Shown: in pieces, positions 33,018-40,734 of the stretch
Layout of the letters: each line of letters opens with the position of its first letter
Position numbering within the stretch: the stretch's first letter is position 1
Assembly: GCA_013388685.1 (NCBI GenBank)
Contig: JACAET010000015.1
Span: 1 to 58,899, forward strand
Direction of reading: 5' to 3'
Length of the DNA: 58,899 bases
Source: Chloroflexota bacterium
GTDB taxonomy: Bacteria > Chloroflexota > Anaerolineae > Anaerolineales > Villigracilaceae
Made by a program: the position numbers and the translations under genes
The notes under the pieces: model-generated
What the model saw: only the letters and a program-made list of their open reading frames with translations
What the model was told of the DNA's origin: nothing
The model's database searches: none

Positions 33018-33674
33018 TCAACTCTTTTGGTAGTCCAGCACGACAACCCGGGTTTCCTCCGGGAGACCGCTGCGCGTCACCTTCAAGGATGGCTGCGTTT
33101 CGGGCTTCGAAAGCCCCATTTCTTTGATGAATTTATTCAGAGACTCAAGAGACACCTTGACGGCGGGAGTGGCGTAATGCATGGGGATAACGATATTCGG
33201 CTCGATCAAACTGACGACCTCCGCGGCTTTGGCGGCGTTCAACCCACCTCCGCCTCCCACCGGGATAAGCGCCACGTTGATCGTGCCAAGCGATTCGATT
33301 TCAGACTGAGTCGGAACCTGTTGCAGATCGCCAAGATGCGCAACGGTAATGCCGTCGTAATCGAAGACGTAGATGGTATTGCGGCTCGAGGCGTCTTTGC
33401 GCTTTTTGCCGCCCGCCGTTCCGTCGGTGGAGACGCCGGTGATGAAGACCCCGCCGATTTCAAATTCGCCTGCGCCGTCAATGACATGCGATACGCCTTT
33501 GACCGCGTCAATATGGCTATGGCCGGGCGCGTCGTGGCTCACGGTTACAATATCCGCTTTGAGTTTCAATACATCGTACCCGATTGCCTTTTCGTCGTAG
33601 GGGTCGGTCACCACGGTGGCGTAATTTCGTTCGGCGAGTCTGAAACAGGAATGTCCGTACCAAGTAATTTCCAT
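33018..33674 (-). CDS. MBL-fold metal-dependent hydrolase (UlaG-like)
   Basis: 218 residues from ATG 33674 with GGAGG 9 nt upstream; longer readings run into a poor start region. MEITWYGHSCFRL and VTVSHDAPGHSH are the family's N-terminal strand and a variant zinc motif (usual HxHxDH reads HDAPGHSH). VAHLGDLQQVPT gives the next ligand Asp and IPMHYATP the final His. Cytoplasmic hydrolase, substrate unknown. Sits before the small gene at 32713. Confidence 0.85.
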   Translation of the reverse strand: MEITWYGHSCFRLAERNYATVVTDPYDEKAIGYDVLKLKADIVTVSHDAPGHSHIDAVKGVSHVIDGAGEFEIGGVFITGVSTDGTAGGKKRKDASSRNTIYVFDYDGITVAHLGDLQQVPTQSEIESLGTINVALIPVGGGGGLNAAKAAEVVSLIEPNIVIPMHYATPAVKVSLESLNKFIKEMGLSKPETQPSLKVTRSGLPEETRVVVLDYQKS

Positions 33675-33696
33675 GAATACATGCCTCCGGGGCGTT

Positions 33697-33702
33697 ATTA
33701 TA
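33697..33702 (-). promoter_or_regulatory. -10 box of the MBL gene
   Basis: TATAAT on the minus strand; transcription start would lie just before the GGAGG at 33683-33687. A TTGGCA -35 candidate is 14 nt away, too close for confidence. Confidence 0.45.
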
Positions 33703-33879
33703 ATGGATAAACCCATTGCCAACTCGAAGGATTCGAACATGCCGCAATCAAAGACCATTCCGCTGGGCATATGGATGGTGAACCAATCCTCAGCCGGGAC
33801 GCAAGTTCGGCACGGCGGAGACAAGCTTGATCGGGTCCGAAGCGGATTCCTGTCATCAAAATTCACGCCTGTCATCATA

Positions 33880-33906
33880 TTGACTTTTGCCGGTTGGGGG
33901 TATAAT
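33880..33906 (+). promoter_or_regulatory. promoter of the ABC ATPase gene
   Basis: -35 TTGACT (33880-33885), G-rich 15-nt spacer, -10 TATAAT (33901-33906). The short spacer may mean weak or activated use. Confidence 0.5.
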
Positions 33907-33943
33907 TCGGGCACTACATTCCCACGAAACGGAGGAAAGACCC

Positions 33944-35044
33944 ATGGCAAGCGTTACTTTTAGAAACGTCTACAAACGGTTTGGAGACGTAACCGCCGTC
34001 AACAACCTGAACATTGATGTTGCCGACAAGGAATTTCTGGTTCTGGTCGGTCCGTCAGGCTGCGGCAAAACGACGGCTCTTCGTTGTCTCGCCGGGTTGG
34101 AGGAAATCTCCGACGGCGAAATTTTGATCGGCGATCGCGTCGTGAACGATGTCGCCCCGAAAGATCGTGACATAGCCATGGTCTTTCAATCCTACGCCCT
34201 GTATCCTCACCTATCCGTCTATGACAATATGGCATTCGGCTTGAAACTCCGCAAGGTGCCGAAGGAGGAGATCAAGCGCCGCGTGAACGAAGCGGCAGAC
34301 ATCCTCGGCATACGCGACCTTCTGGATCGCAAACCGCGCCAGCTTTCCGGCGGTCAGCGCCAGCGCGTGGCGGTGGGACGCGCCATCGTGCGTGAGCCGA
34401 AGGTCTTCCTGTTCGACGAGCCGCTTTCAAACCTGGATGCCAAACTGCGCGTGGCAATGCGCGCCGAGATCAGCAAATTGCACCAGCGTCTGCAAACCAC
34501 CTTCATCTACGTGACTCATGACCAGATCGAAGCCATGACCATGGCAACTCGTATCGCCGTCATCAACAAAGGCGTACTGCAACAACTCGATACGCCTCAG
34601 AATTTGTACGATAAGCCGAACAATCTGTTCGTGGCTGGATTCATTGGCTCCCCTGCCATGAATTTCTTCGCCGGCAAGCTCCGCAAGGACGGCGGAAAAT
34701 TGCTGGTGGACACCGGCGATTTTGTCGTGCCGATTCCCGCCAGCCGTGCCAAGCCGTACGAATCGCACGCCGGCAAAGACATCATCTTCGGCATCCGCCC
34801 GGAAAACATTCACGACGCGGACTTCATCCCGCCGAACATCGACGCCGAAAAAGTTTCGGTCAAAGTGGACGTGACGGAGTTGATGGGCAACGAGATCTTC
34901 CTGTACCTCGTGAGCGGCAAGAACACTTTTGTCTCCCGTGTCGACCCACGCTCGAAACTGCGCGTCGGTCAACAGGCTCAGGTGGCGTTCGACATGGACT
35001 CCTTCCACATCTTCGACGCCGCCACCGAGGAAGCCATTCGATAA
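33944..35044 (+). CDS. carbohydrate ABC transporter ATPase (MsmK/UgpC/MalK type)
   Basis: 366 residues from ATG 33944 (GGAGGAAAGACCC before it). Walker A VGPSGCGKTTALR, Q-loop VFQSYALYPHLSV, signature LSGGQRQRVAVGRA, Walker B VFLFDEPLSNLDAKLR, H-loop YVTHDQ. The C-terminal ~130 residues form the TOBE/OB regulatory domain (FGIRPENIHD). The MsmK type serves one or several sugar importers. Expressed from its own promoter and followed by a terminator before the ROK gene; the permease genes downstream lack another ATPase, so this is the likely partner. Confidence 0.95.
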   Translation: MASVTFRNVYKRFGDVTAVNNLNIDVADKEFLVLVGPSGCGKTTALRCLAGLEEISDGEILIGDRVVNDVAPKDRDIAMVFQSYALYPHLSVYDNMAFGLKLRKVPKEEIKRRVNEAADILGIRDLLDRKPRQLSGGQRQRVAVGRAIVREPKVFLFDEPLSNLDAKLRVAMRAEISKLHQRLQTTFIYVTHDQIEAMTMATRIAVINKGVLQQLDTPQNLYDKPNNLFVAGFIGSPAMNFFAGKLRKDGGKLLVDTGDFVVPIPASRAKPYESHAGKDIIFGIRPENIHDADFIPPNIDAEKVSVKVDVTELMGNEIFLYLVSGKNTFVSRVDPRSKLRVGQQAQVAFDMDSFHIFDAATEEAIR

Positions 35045-35072
35045 CCCGGCAAATTTTTGCCCCAACCCACCT

Positions 35073-35105
35073 AATCGGCATCCCATTGAATGGGATGCCG
35101 ATTTT
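35073..35105 (+). terminator. terminator after the ABC ATPase gene
   Basis: AATCGGCATCCCATT-g-AATGGGATGCCGATTTTC: perfect 15-bp palindrome with a short T run. Confidence 0.85.
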
Positions 35106-35140
35106 CAATTCCAACCCCTCCCAACCATTTGTTAAACTAC

Positions 35141-35169
35141 TTGAAAAAATATTCAGTGTGTGCTATTAT
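35141..35169 (+). promoter_or_regulatory. promoter of the ROK gene
   Basis: -35 TTGAAA (35141-35146), 17-nt spacer, -10 TATTAT (35164-35169). Transcription would begin near 35176, which excludes the ATGs upstream and supports the GTG at 35200. Confidence 0.65.
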
Positions 35170-35199
35170 GTGCCGAGATTTATAACCGCAAAGGGTATA

Positions 35200-36468
35200 G
35201 TGAGCACGTTTTTTTGGCTTCCCGCTGATTACAATGTCAAGAGCTTTAACAAACATGCCGCTCTTGATTTAATCCGATTTTCCGGTGACGGAATCTCGCG
35301 GACCGACCTCGCCGACCAAATGGGATTGACAAGAGCCGCCGTAAGCCTCATTGTGAAGGAACTTCTGGAAAGCAATGTCGTGCAGGAAGCGGAAAGCCGC
35401 TCGGCGCCCAGCGGACGCCCGCCGATCGTGCTCGCAATCAATCCAAAAGGCGGATTGGTTGGCGCCATTGATATGGGCGCGACACACATGACGGTGGCGC
35501 TGGCTGATTTCGCCGCCATTATCCATCGGGAAATGGAAAGCCCACTGGACATCAAAGACGGACCCGAGATCTGCCTTGCCAAGGCGGAACAGATTCTGCA
35601 CCGCATGCTCGAACAGGAAGGGCTGACCACTGCACACCTTTCCGCTGTTGGCGTGGGAGTACCGGGCCCCGTGATCACAGAAGCCGGCATGGTGGTTGCT
35701 CCGCCCATCATGCCGGGGTGGGATCGTTACCCCATTCGCGCAAGCCTGGAAAAGATTTGGAATTGTCCGGTCACACTCAACAATGACGCCGAACTGGGTG
35801 CGTTGGGCGAATGGGCATATGGAGCGGGACGCGGCGAGAAAAATATTGCTTACATCAAGGTGGGAAGCGGCGTCGGCGCAGGCTTGATCCTCAACAAGCA
35901 AATCTACGGGGGAACCACCGGCGCGGCGGGGGAAATCGGTCACTTGACCATTGACGAAAACGGACCCCTCTGCAATTGCGGAAATCATGGCTGTCTGGAA
36001 GCGTTTGCCGGAGGACACGCCATCGCCAAACAGGGACAGGCTCTCGCAAAATCAGGGAAGAGAACCTTGCTCGCCGACCTTCCAGCGGAAAAAATCACCG
36101 CGCTCGAAGTGGCGGAAGCCGCCCGGCGGGGCGATCTTCACGCGCAGGAAATCCTGAGACGGTCAGGCACATACATCGGCATTGCCATCGCGGGATTGAT
36201 CAACCTGTTCAACCCAAGTGTGGTCATCATCGGCGGCGGGGTTGCACAAGTTGGCGACATGCTTACAACGCCGATACGGCAGGCTGTGCGCGAACGGGCA
36301 ATGCGCGCCTCCGAACAGGGCGTGCGCATCACCGCCGCCATGCTGGGACGCCGCTCGGTGTTGATGGGCGCTATCGTTCAAGCCGTGAACGTCGCCATCC
36401 ATGCCGCCGCCGAAAACAGAAATTCGACTTCCAAAGCCGTCCTCATGGAACCCTTCGAAGTGAATTAA
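35200..36468 (+). CDS. ROK-family transcriptional regulator
   Basis: 422 residues from GTG 35200 (AAAGGG upstream). N-terminal winged helix (ISRTDLADQMGLTRAAVSLIVKELL), then a ROK kinase-like sugar domain: DMGATHMTVAL, GVGVPGPV, NNDAELGALGEWAYGAG, the zinc motif GPLCNCGNHGCLEAFAGG and IGGGVAQVGDML. XylR/NagC/Mlc-type regulators repress sugar uptake genes and are released by sugar or by protein partners. Position between the ATPase and malE-malF-malG makes it the likely repressor of the maltodextrin operon. Confidence 0.93.
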   Translation: MSTFFWLPADYNVKSFNKHAALDLIRFSGDGISRTDLADQMGLTRAAVSLIVKELLESNVVQEAESRSAPSGRPPIVLAINPKGGLVGAIDMGATHMTVALADFAAIIHREMESPLDIKDGPEICLAKAEQILHRMLEQEGLTTAHLSAVGVGVPGPVITEAGMVVAPPIMPGWDRYPIRASLEKIWNCPVTLNNDAELGALGEWAYGAGRGEKNIAYIKVGSGVGAGLILNKQIYGGTTGAAGEIGHLTIDENGPLCNCGNHGCLEAFAGGHAIAKQGQALAKSGKRTLLADLPAEKITALEVAEAARRGDLHAQEILRRSGTYIGIAIAGLINLFNPSVVIIGGGVAQVGDMLTTPIRQAVRERAMRASEQGVRITAAMLGRRSVLMGAIVQAVNVAIHAAAENRNSTSKAVLMEPFEVN

Positions 36469-36493
36469 TCCCCTTTCAAGGAGGTGATGCCCT

Positions 36494-36499
36494 TATAAT
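36494..36499 (+). promoter_or_regulatory. -10 box of the maltose-binding protein gene
   Basis: TATAAT 68 nt before the ATG. The -35 is poor, as expected for a regulated promoter. A direct repeat GAAAATA-gc-GAAAATA lies downstream at about 36524-36539 and could be an operator. Confidence 0.45.
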
Positions 36500-36566
36500 T
36501 GACCCAACCGAAACTGCAGCCTGAAAATAGCGAAAATATCCTAAATTTCTACAAGGAGAAGAAGTA

Positions 36567-38135
36567 ATGAAAACCAAATTAAGTCTGCTGTTCAGCCTGT
36601 TGCTGATATCAGCCTTCGTGCTTTCCGCCTGCGGCGGCAATACAGCCACCACCGAAGCGCCTGTGACGGAACCGACACAGGCACCCGCTCCAACACAGGC
36701 ACCCGAACCCACTGCCCTCCCTGTGGCGCCCTCAGGCACCTTGCGCATCTGGGCTGACGACACCCGCGCCCCGATTCTCCAGGATCTGGCTGACGAAGTC
36801 CTCGCTGCCTACAACCTCGAACTCGTGGTTGAGCTGAAGTCCTCCATCCGCGATGACTTTCAGGTCGCTGCCCCTCTGGGCGAAGGTCCCGACATCATCG
36901 TGATCGCTCACGACCAGGCTGGCACTCTCGTCGCCAACGGTTTGCTCGCAGAAGTTGACCTCGGTGACAAGAAGGATGACTTTGCCCCTGTGGCACTGCA
37001 AGCCTGTACGTTCGACGGCAAACTGTACTGCATGCCCTACGCCACCGAAAACATGGCGTTCTTCTACAACAAAGACCTGGTCCCGACTCCTCCCGCCACC
37101 TGGGATGAAGTTCTGGAGATCGGCCGCGCCCTCAAGGCGGAAGGCAAAGTAGAGTATGTGATGTCGGTCACCGGCACCACCTACGATGCCTACCCGCTCT
37201 TCACCTCCTTCGGCGGTTACATCTTTGGCAAACTCCCCAACGGTGACTGGAACCCCGAAGATCTCGGCGTGGACAGCCCCGGCATGATCGAAGGCGTCAA
37301 ATGGCTGGCTGACGGTGTTGCCGCCGGCGACCTGCCCGCTGACTGGGACTGGGCAAACAATCACGCCTTGTTCGAAACCGGCAAGACCCCGTTCATCATG
37401 GCCGGGCCCTGGGCATTGAGCCGCATCAAAGAATCCGGCGTCCCCTACGCCATCACCAACTTCCCCAGCGGCGGCTATCCGTTCGCCGGCACGCAGGGCT
37501 TCTTCATCAACGCGCAGAGCGAGAACGTTCTGCTTGCCCAGGCGTTCCTGAACGAATTCATTGCCACCGAAGACGTCATGCTCAAACTGTATGAAGTCGG
37601 TCAGCGCCCGCCCGCCTACCTGCCCGCCCTGGAAAAGGTTGACGACCCCGACCTCAAGGCATTTGCCGAGGCTGGTAAAAACGCCACCATGATGCCCGCC
37701 ATCCCCGCCATGGGTTCGGTGTGGGGCAACTGGAACGATTCGGTTGTGCTCGCCCGCGACGGCAAACAGGATGCTGAAACCGCCATGAAGGAAGGCGCCG
37801 CCAAGATCCGCGCCATCATCGCCAACAAGTTCGCCGGCATGATCAACGTACCGGGCTCCTATCAGGCTCAGGCTGGATGCCCCGGCGACTGGCAGCCCGA
37901 CTGTGAAGGCACCTTCATGACCAAGGGCGATGACGGCTTGTACCGCAGCGGTCCCTTCAACCTGAAGGCTGGCGACTACGAAGCCAAAGTTGCCCTCGAC
38001 GGCGGCTGGACGCTCAACTACGGTGTGGACGGCAAGGAAAATGGCGACAACTACAAGTTCTCGCTTGCCGCCGACGGCACCGTGGAATTCGTCTTCAACC
38101 CCGAAACCAAACTGCTCGAGATCATCGTTAAATAG
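36567..38135 (+). CDS. malE: maltodextrin-binding lipoprotein with C-terminal X25 domain
   Basis: 522 residues, lipoprotein signal ending LSACGG, Thr/Pro/Ala linker to about residue 55. The MalE-like domain (~56-420) shows LRIWADDTRAP, PDIIVIAHDQAG and PYATENMAFFYNKDLVP (typical of maltose-binding proteins). From about residue 428 a second domain begins: GSYQAQAGCPGDWQPDCEG ... LKAGDYEAKVALDGGW ... ENYG-like LNYGVDG, which is the pullulanase-type X25 module normally seen in starch enzymes. Binds maltodextrin outside the membrane and delivers it to MalFG. A terminator follows before malF. AAGGAG is just upstream of the ATG. Confidence 0.9.
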   Translation: MKTKLSLLFSLLLISAFVLSACGGNTATTEAPVTEPTQAPAPTQAPEPTALPVAPSGTLRIWADDTRAPILQDLADEVLAAYNLELVVELKSSIRDDFQVAAPLGEGPDIIVIAHDQAGTLVANGLLAEVDLGDKKDDFAPVALQACTFDGKLYCMPYATENMAFFYNKDLVPTPPATWDEVLEIGRALKAEGKVEYVMSVTGTTYDAYPLFTSFGGYIFGKLPNGDWNPEDLGVDSPGMIEGVKWLADGVAAGDLPADWDWANNHALFETGKTPFIMAGPWALSRIKESGVPYAITNFPSGGYPFAGTQGFFINAQSENVLLAQAFLNEFIATEDVMLKLYEVGQRPPAYLPALEKVDDPDLKAFAEAGKNATMMPAIPAMGSVWGNWNDSVVLARDGKQDAETAMKEGAAKIRAIIANKFAGMINVPGSYQAQAGCPGDWQPDCEGTFMTKGDDGLYRSGPFNLKAGDYEAKVALDGGWTLNYGVDGKENGDNYKFSLAADGTVEFVFNPETKLLEIIVK

Positions 38136-38143
38136 GTTCGTAT

Positions 38144-38179
38144 GGGCTGAGGGACAGACATCTGTCTCTCAGCCCTTTT
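38144..38179 (+). terminator. terminator between malE and malF
   Basis: GGGCTGAGgGACAG-acat-CTGTCtCTCAGCCC followed by TTTTC. A strong stem inside the operon, which would raise malE over malFG output. Confidence 0.85.
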
Positions 38180-38221
38180 CTTTATCCGCTACGCCATCCA
38201 CCTTGCACAAGGAGGTCCCCC

Positions 38222-39823
38222 ATGAGTCAAGCCATGCCGGGAAAGCCAAAGAAAAGGTCGGGGATGACCGAGGAGTCATTTCTGTCCAAATTGACCCGTA
38301 TCATTCTGCTCGTCGCTTTCGACGCCGGAGCCGTCTGGTTCATCCAAAACGCACTATCGAAAGGCTTCGACCAGTTAGTGGTGGTGATTGGAATCATTGC
38401 CGTCATGTTTAACGTCATCTTCCTGCTTCCGCAGGCATACCCCCTGCGGTGGATGGCGTTCGGGCTTGGTTTCCTCATCCTTTTTACCATTTACCCGATG
38501 GTTTTTACCGTGTATGTGGCATTCACCAACTATGGCGATGGTCACCTCCTCACCAAAGAACAGGCAATTCCGCTCATCGAGAAACAAGTCTTTTTGCCTG
38601 AAGGTGGAAAGGCGTATACATGGACAGCCTTCCGCAACGAAGCCGGCGAATACGCCCTGTGGCTGATCAATCCGGACGGCGAGACCTTTCTGGCGAAACC
38701 CGGTGAAGAAATCCTGCCTGCCAAACCCGGCGACCCCGGCATCGGCGAAGCCGACAGTAAAGGCATTCCCGTCTCCCTCGAGGGCTACCAGCGCCTCAAC
38801 ACGTTGCTTGCCGCATCCGACAAAGACCTTCCCAACATCAAGTTTGGGCTGGAGGGCGACCAGGTCATCCAGATTCGCAACCCCAGCGAAGCCGCCGAAC
38901 TGCAAATCCGCTTCAAATACGACCCAGCCACCGACACTGTGGTAGATCAATCCAATGGCGAGATTTATTACAACGTGGAAGGAACTTTCACCTCCCGCAC
39001 TGGCAAGACCATCTCGCCCGGCTTCCGCACGGTGGTAGGCCTCAAAAACTTCAGGGATTTTCTGACCAGCCCGGCTCTGCGCGGACCTCTGGCTCAGATC
39101 GTCACCTGGAACTTTATCTTCCCGACGGTCAGCGTTCTTTCGACCTTTGCGCTGGGTCTTGCCATCGCCATCATGTTCAACGACCCCGAGTTCCCCTTCA
39201 AGCGAATCATCCGCTCCCTGCTCATCATCCCCTACACCATCCCCGGCTTGATCAGCATCATCATCTGGCGCGGCTTGCTGAACTCAGAATTTGGCATCAT
39301 CAACAAAATCCTGAATGACCTGATTGGAACGGCTCCACGCTGGACAACCGAACCCTTTTGGGCGCAGGTTGCCATTCTGCTCGTGAACCTGTGGCTCGGT
39401 TACCCCTACATGATGCTGGTCTCCAGCGGCGCCCTGCAATCCATTCCCTCGGATATTTACGAAGCGGCAATGATTGACGGCGCGACCAGTTGGCAAAGAT
39501 TTCGCCGCATCACCCTGCCCCTGCTGTTGATTGCCGTGGGGCCGCTTCTGATCGCGTCGTACGTGTACAACTTCAACAACTTCAACCTGATCTACCTGTT
39601 CATCGCGGGCGGTCCCCCCATTCCGGGCGCCGCCACCCAGGCAGGTTACACCGACATCCTGATCAGTTACGTCTATAAACTGGCGTTCGAGAGCGGCGGG
39701 CGCGGCGTGCAATATGGCTTGGCTTCCTCCATCTCCATCGTGGTGTTTTTCATCGTAGGCGCCATTACCCTGTTCCAATACCGTTTCACCAATATGTGGG
39801 AGGAGGCGAGCGAAAATGCCTAG
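38222..39823 (+). CDS. malF: maltodextrin ABC permease MalF
   Basis: 533 residues, AAGGAGG before the ATG. Eight transmembrane helices: three near the N-terminus, then a large periplasmic-type P2-like domain (about residues 110-260), then the conserved permease core with the EAA loop SDIYEAAMIDGATSWQRFRRITLPLL. The big outer loop is the MalF hallmark that touches the binding protein. Overlaps malG by 8 nt. Confidence 0.95.
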   Translation: MSQAMPGKPKKRSGMTEESFLSKLTRIILLVAFDAGAVWFIQNALSKGFDQLVVVIGIIAVMFNVIFLLPQAYPLRWMAFGLGFLILFTIYPMVFTVYVAFTNYGDGHLLTKEQAIPLIEKQVFLPEGGKAYTWTAFRNEAGEYALWLINPDGETFLAKPGEEILPAKPGDPGIGEADSKGIPVSLEGYQRLNTLLAASDKDLPNIKFGLEGDQVIQIRNPSEAAELQIRFKYDPATDTVVDQSNGEIYYNVEGTFTSRTGKTISPGFRTVVGLKNFRDFLTSPALRGPLAQIVTWNFIFPTVSVLSTFALGLAIAIMFNDPEFPFKRIIRSLLIIPYTIPGLISIIIWRGLLNSEFGIINKILNDLIGTAPRWTTEPFWAQVAILLVNLWLGYPYMMLVSSGALQSIPSDIYEAAMIDGATSWQRFRRITLPLLLIAVGPLLIASYVYNFNNFNLIYLFIAGGPPIPGAATQAGYTDILISYVYKLAFESGGRGVQYGLASSISIVVFFIVGAITLFQYRFTNMWEEASENA

Positions 39824-40733
39824 CATCTCTCAAACCTTCGACAGTCTGCGCTCTTCGCAGAAATTCCAGAAACGCTTCAGTATTGCCATACGGCTGGTCA
39901 TTGCGGTCATCCTGATCGTCTTTTCCATTTTCCCCGTGCTGTGGATCGTCTCTGCCTCCTTCGACCCGTCGCAATCCCTCGCAACGCAGACCTCACTCAT
40001 CCCCAGCAACGCCAGCCTCCAAAACTACCAGCGACTGTTCAGCAAAGACCCAAACTATAAGTTTGGCGACCTGGTTTTCGAGAAATGGATCTGGAACTCG
40101 GTAAAAATTTCGGGCATCTCCACCATCCTCAGCCTGATGATCACGACCATGGCGGCATACGCCTTCTCGCGCATGCGCTTCAAGGGACGCGTTACCATGC
40201 TCAAAGGCATCCTGCTCATCCAGGTCTTCCCGAACCTGCTGGCGCTCGTGGCAATCTACGTGCTAATCTTCCAGACAGGGGAGATCATCCCCAGACTGGG
40301 ATTGAACACACACGCCGGACTTATCATGGTGTACCTGGGTGGCTCGATGGGCATGAACATCTGGCTGATGAAAGGCTTCCTCGATACCATCCCGCGTGAC
40401 ATTGACGAATCCGGCATGGTGGACGGCGCCTCTCACTGGCAAATCTTCTGGAATCTCATCCTGCCGCTCCTGCGCCCCATCCTCGTGGTCATTGGCATCC
40501 TCTCCTTCATTGGCACCTACGGCGACTTCATCCTTGCCCGCATCCTGCTCAATGACGTCAACCAGTACACCCTCATGGTCGGCTTGCAGATCTTCACCTC
40601 CGGTCAGTTCGACCAGAAGTGGGGCGTCTTTGCCGCCGGCGCATTGATCGGCGCCCTGCCCATCATGATCATCTACCTTGCTTTGCAAGACCAGATCGTC
40701 GGCGGGCTGACGCAAGGCGCGGTCAAAGGATAG
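39816..40733 (+). CDS. malG: maltodextrin ABC permease MalG
   Basis: 305 residues, six transmembrane helices, EAA loop PRDIDESGMVDGASHWQIFWNLILP. Ends in DQIVGGLTQGAVKG, like MalG C-termini that reach into the ATPase site. Partner of MalF; the ATPase is most likely the gene at 33944. The next gene starts 1 nt after its stop. Confidence 0.95.
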   Translation: MPSISQTFDSLRSSQKFQKRFSIAIRLVIAVILIVFSIFPVLWIVSASFDPSQSLATQTSLIPSNASLQNYQRLFSKDPNYKFGDLVFEKWIWNSVKISGISTILSLMITTMAAYAFSRMRFKGRVTMLKGILLIQVFPNLLALVAIYVLIFQTGEIIPRLGLNTHAGLIMVYLGGSMGMNIWLMKGFLDTIPRDIDESGMVDGASHWQIFWNLILPLLRPILVVIGILSFIGTYGDFILARILLNDVNQYTLMVGLQIFTSGQFDQKWGVFAAGALIGALPIMIIYLALQDQIVGGLTQGAVKG

Positions 40734-40734
40734 A

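Noticed and set aside
33975..35086. Long antisense frames across the ABC ATPase gene
   Set aside because: GC-rich third positions keep antisense frames open; the sense strand carries complete Walker motifs.
36480..36545. A clear ROK operator shared between the malE and ROK promoters
   Set aside because: Only loosely similar AT-rich pieces (GAAAATA and GAAAAAATATTC) could be found; not enough for a site call beyond the note at the malE promoter.
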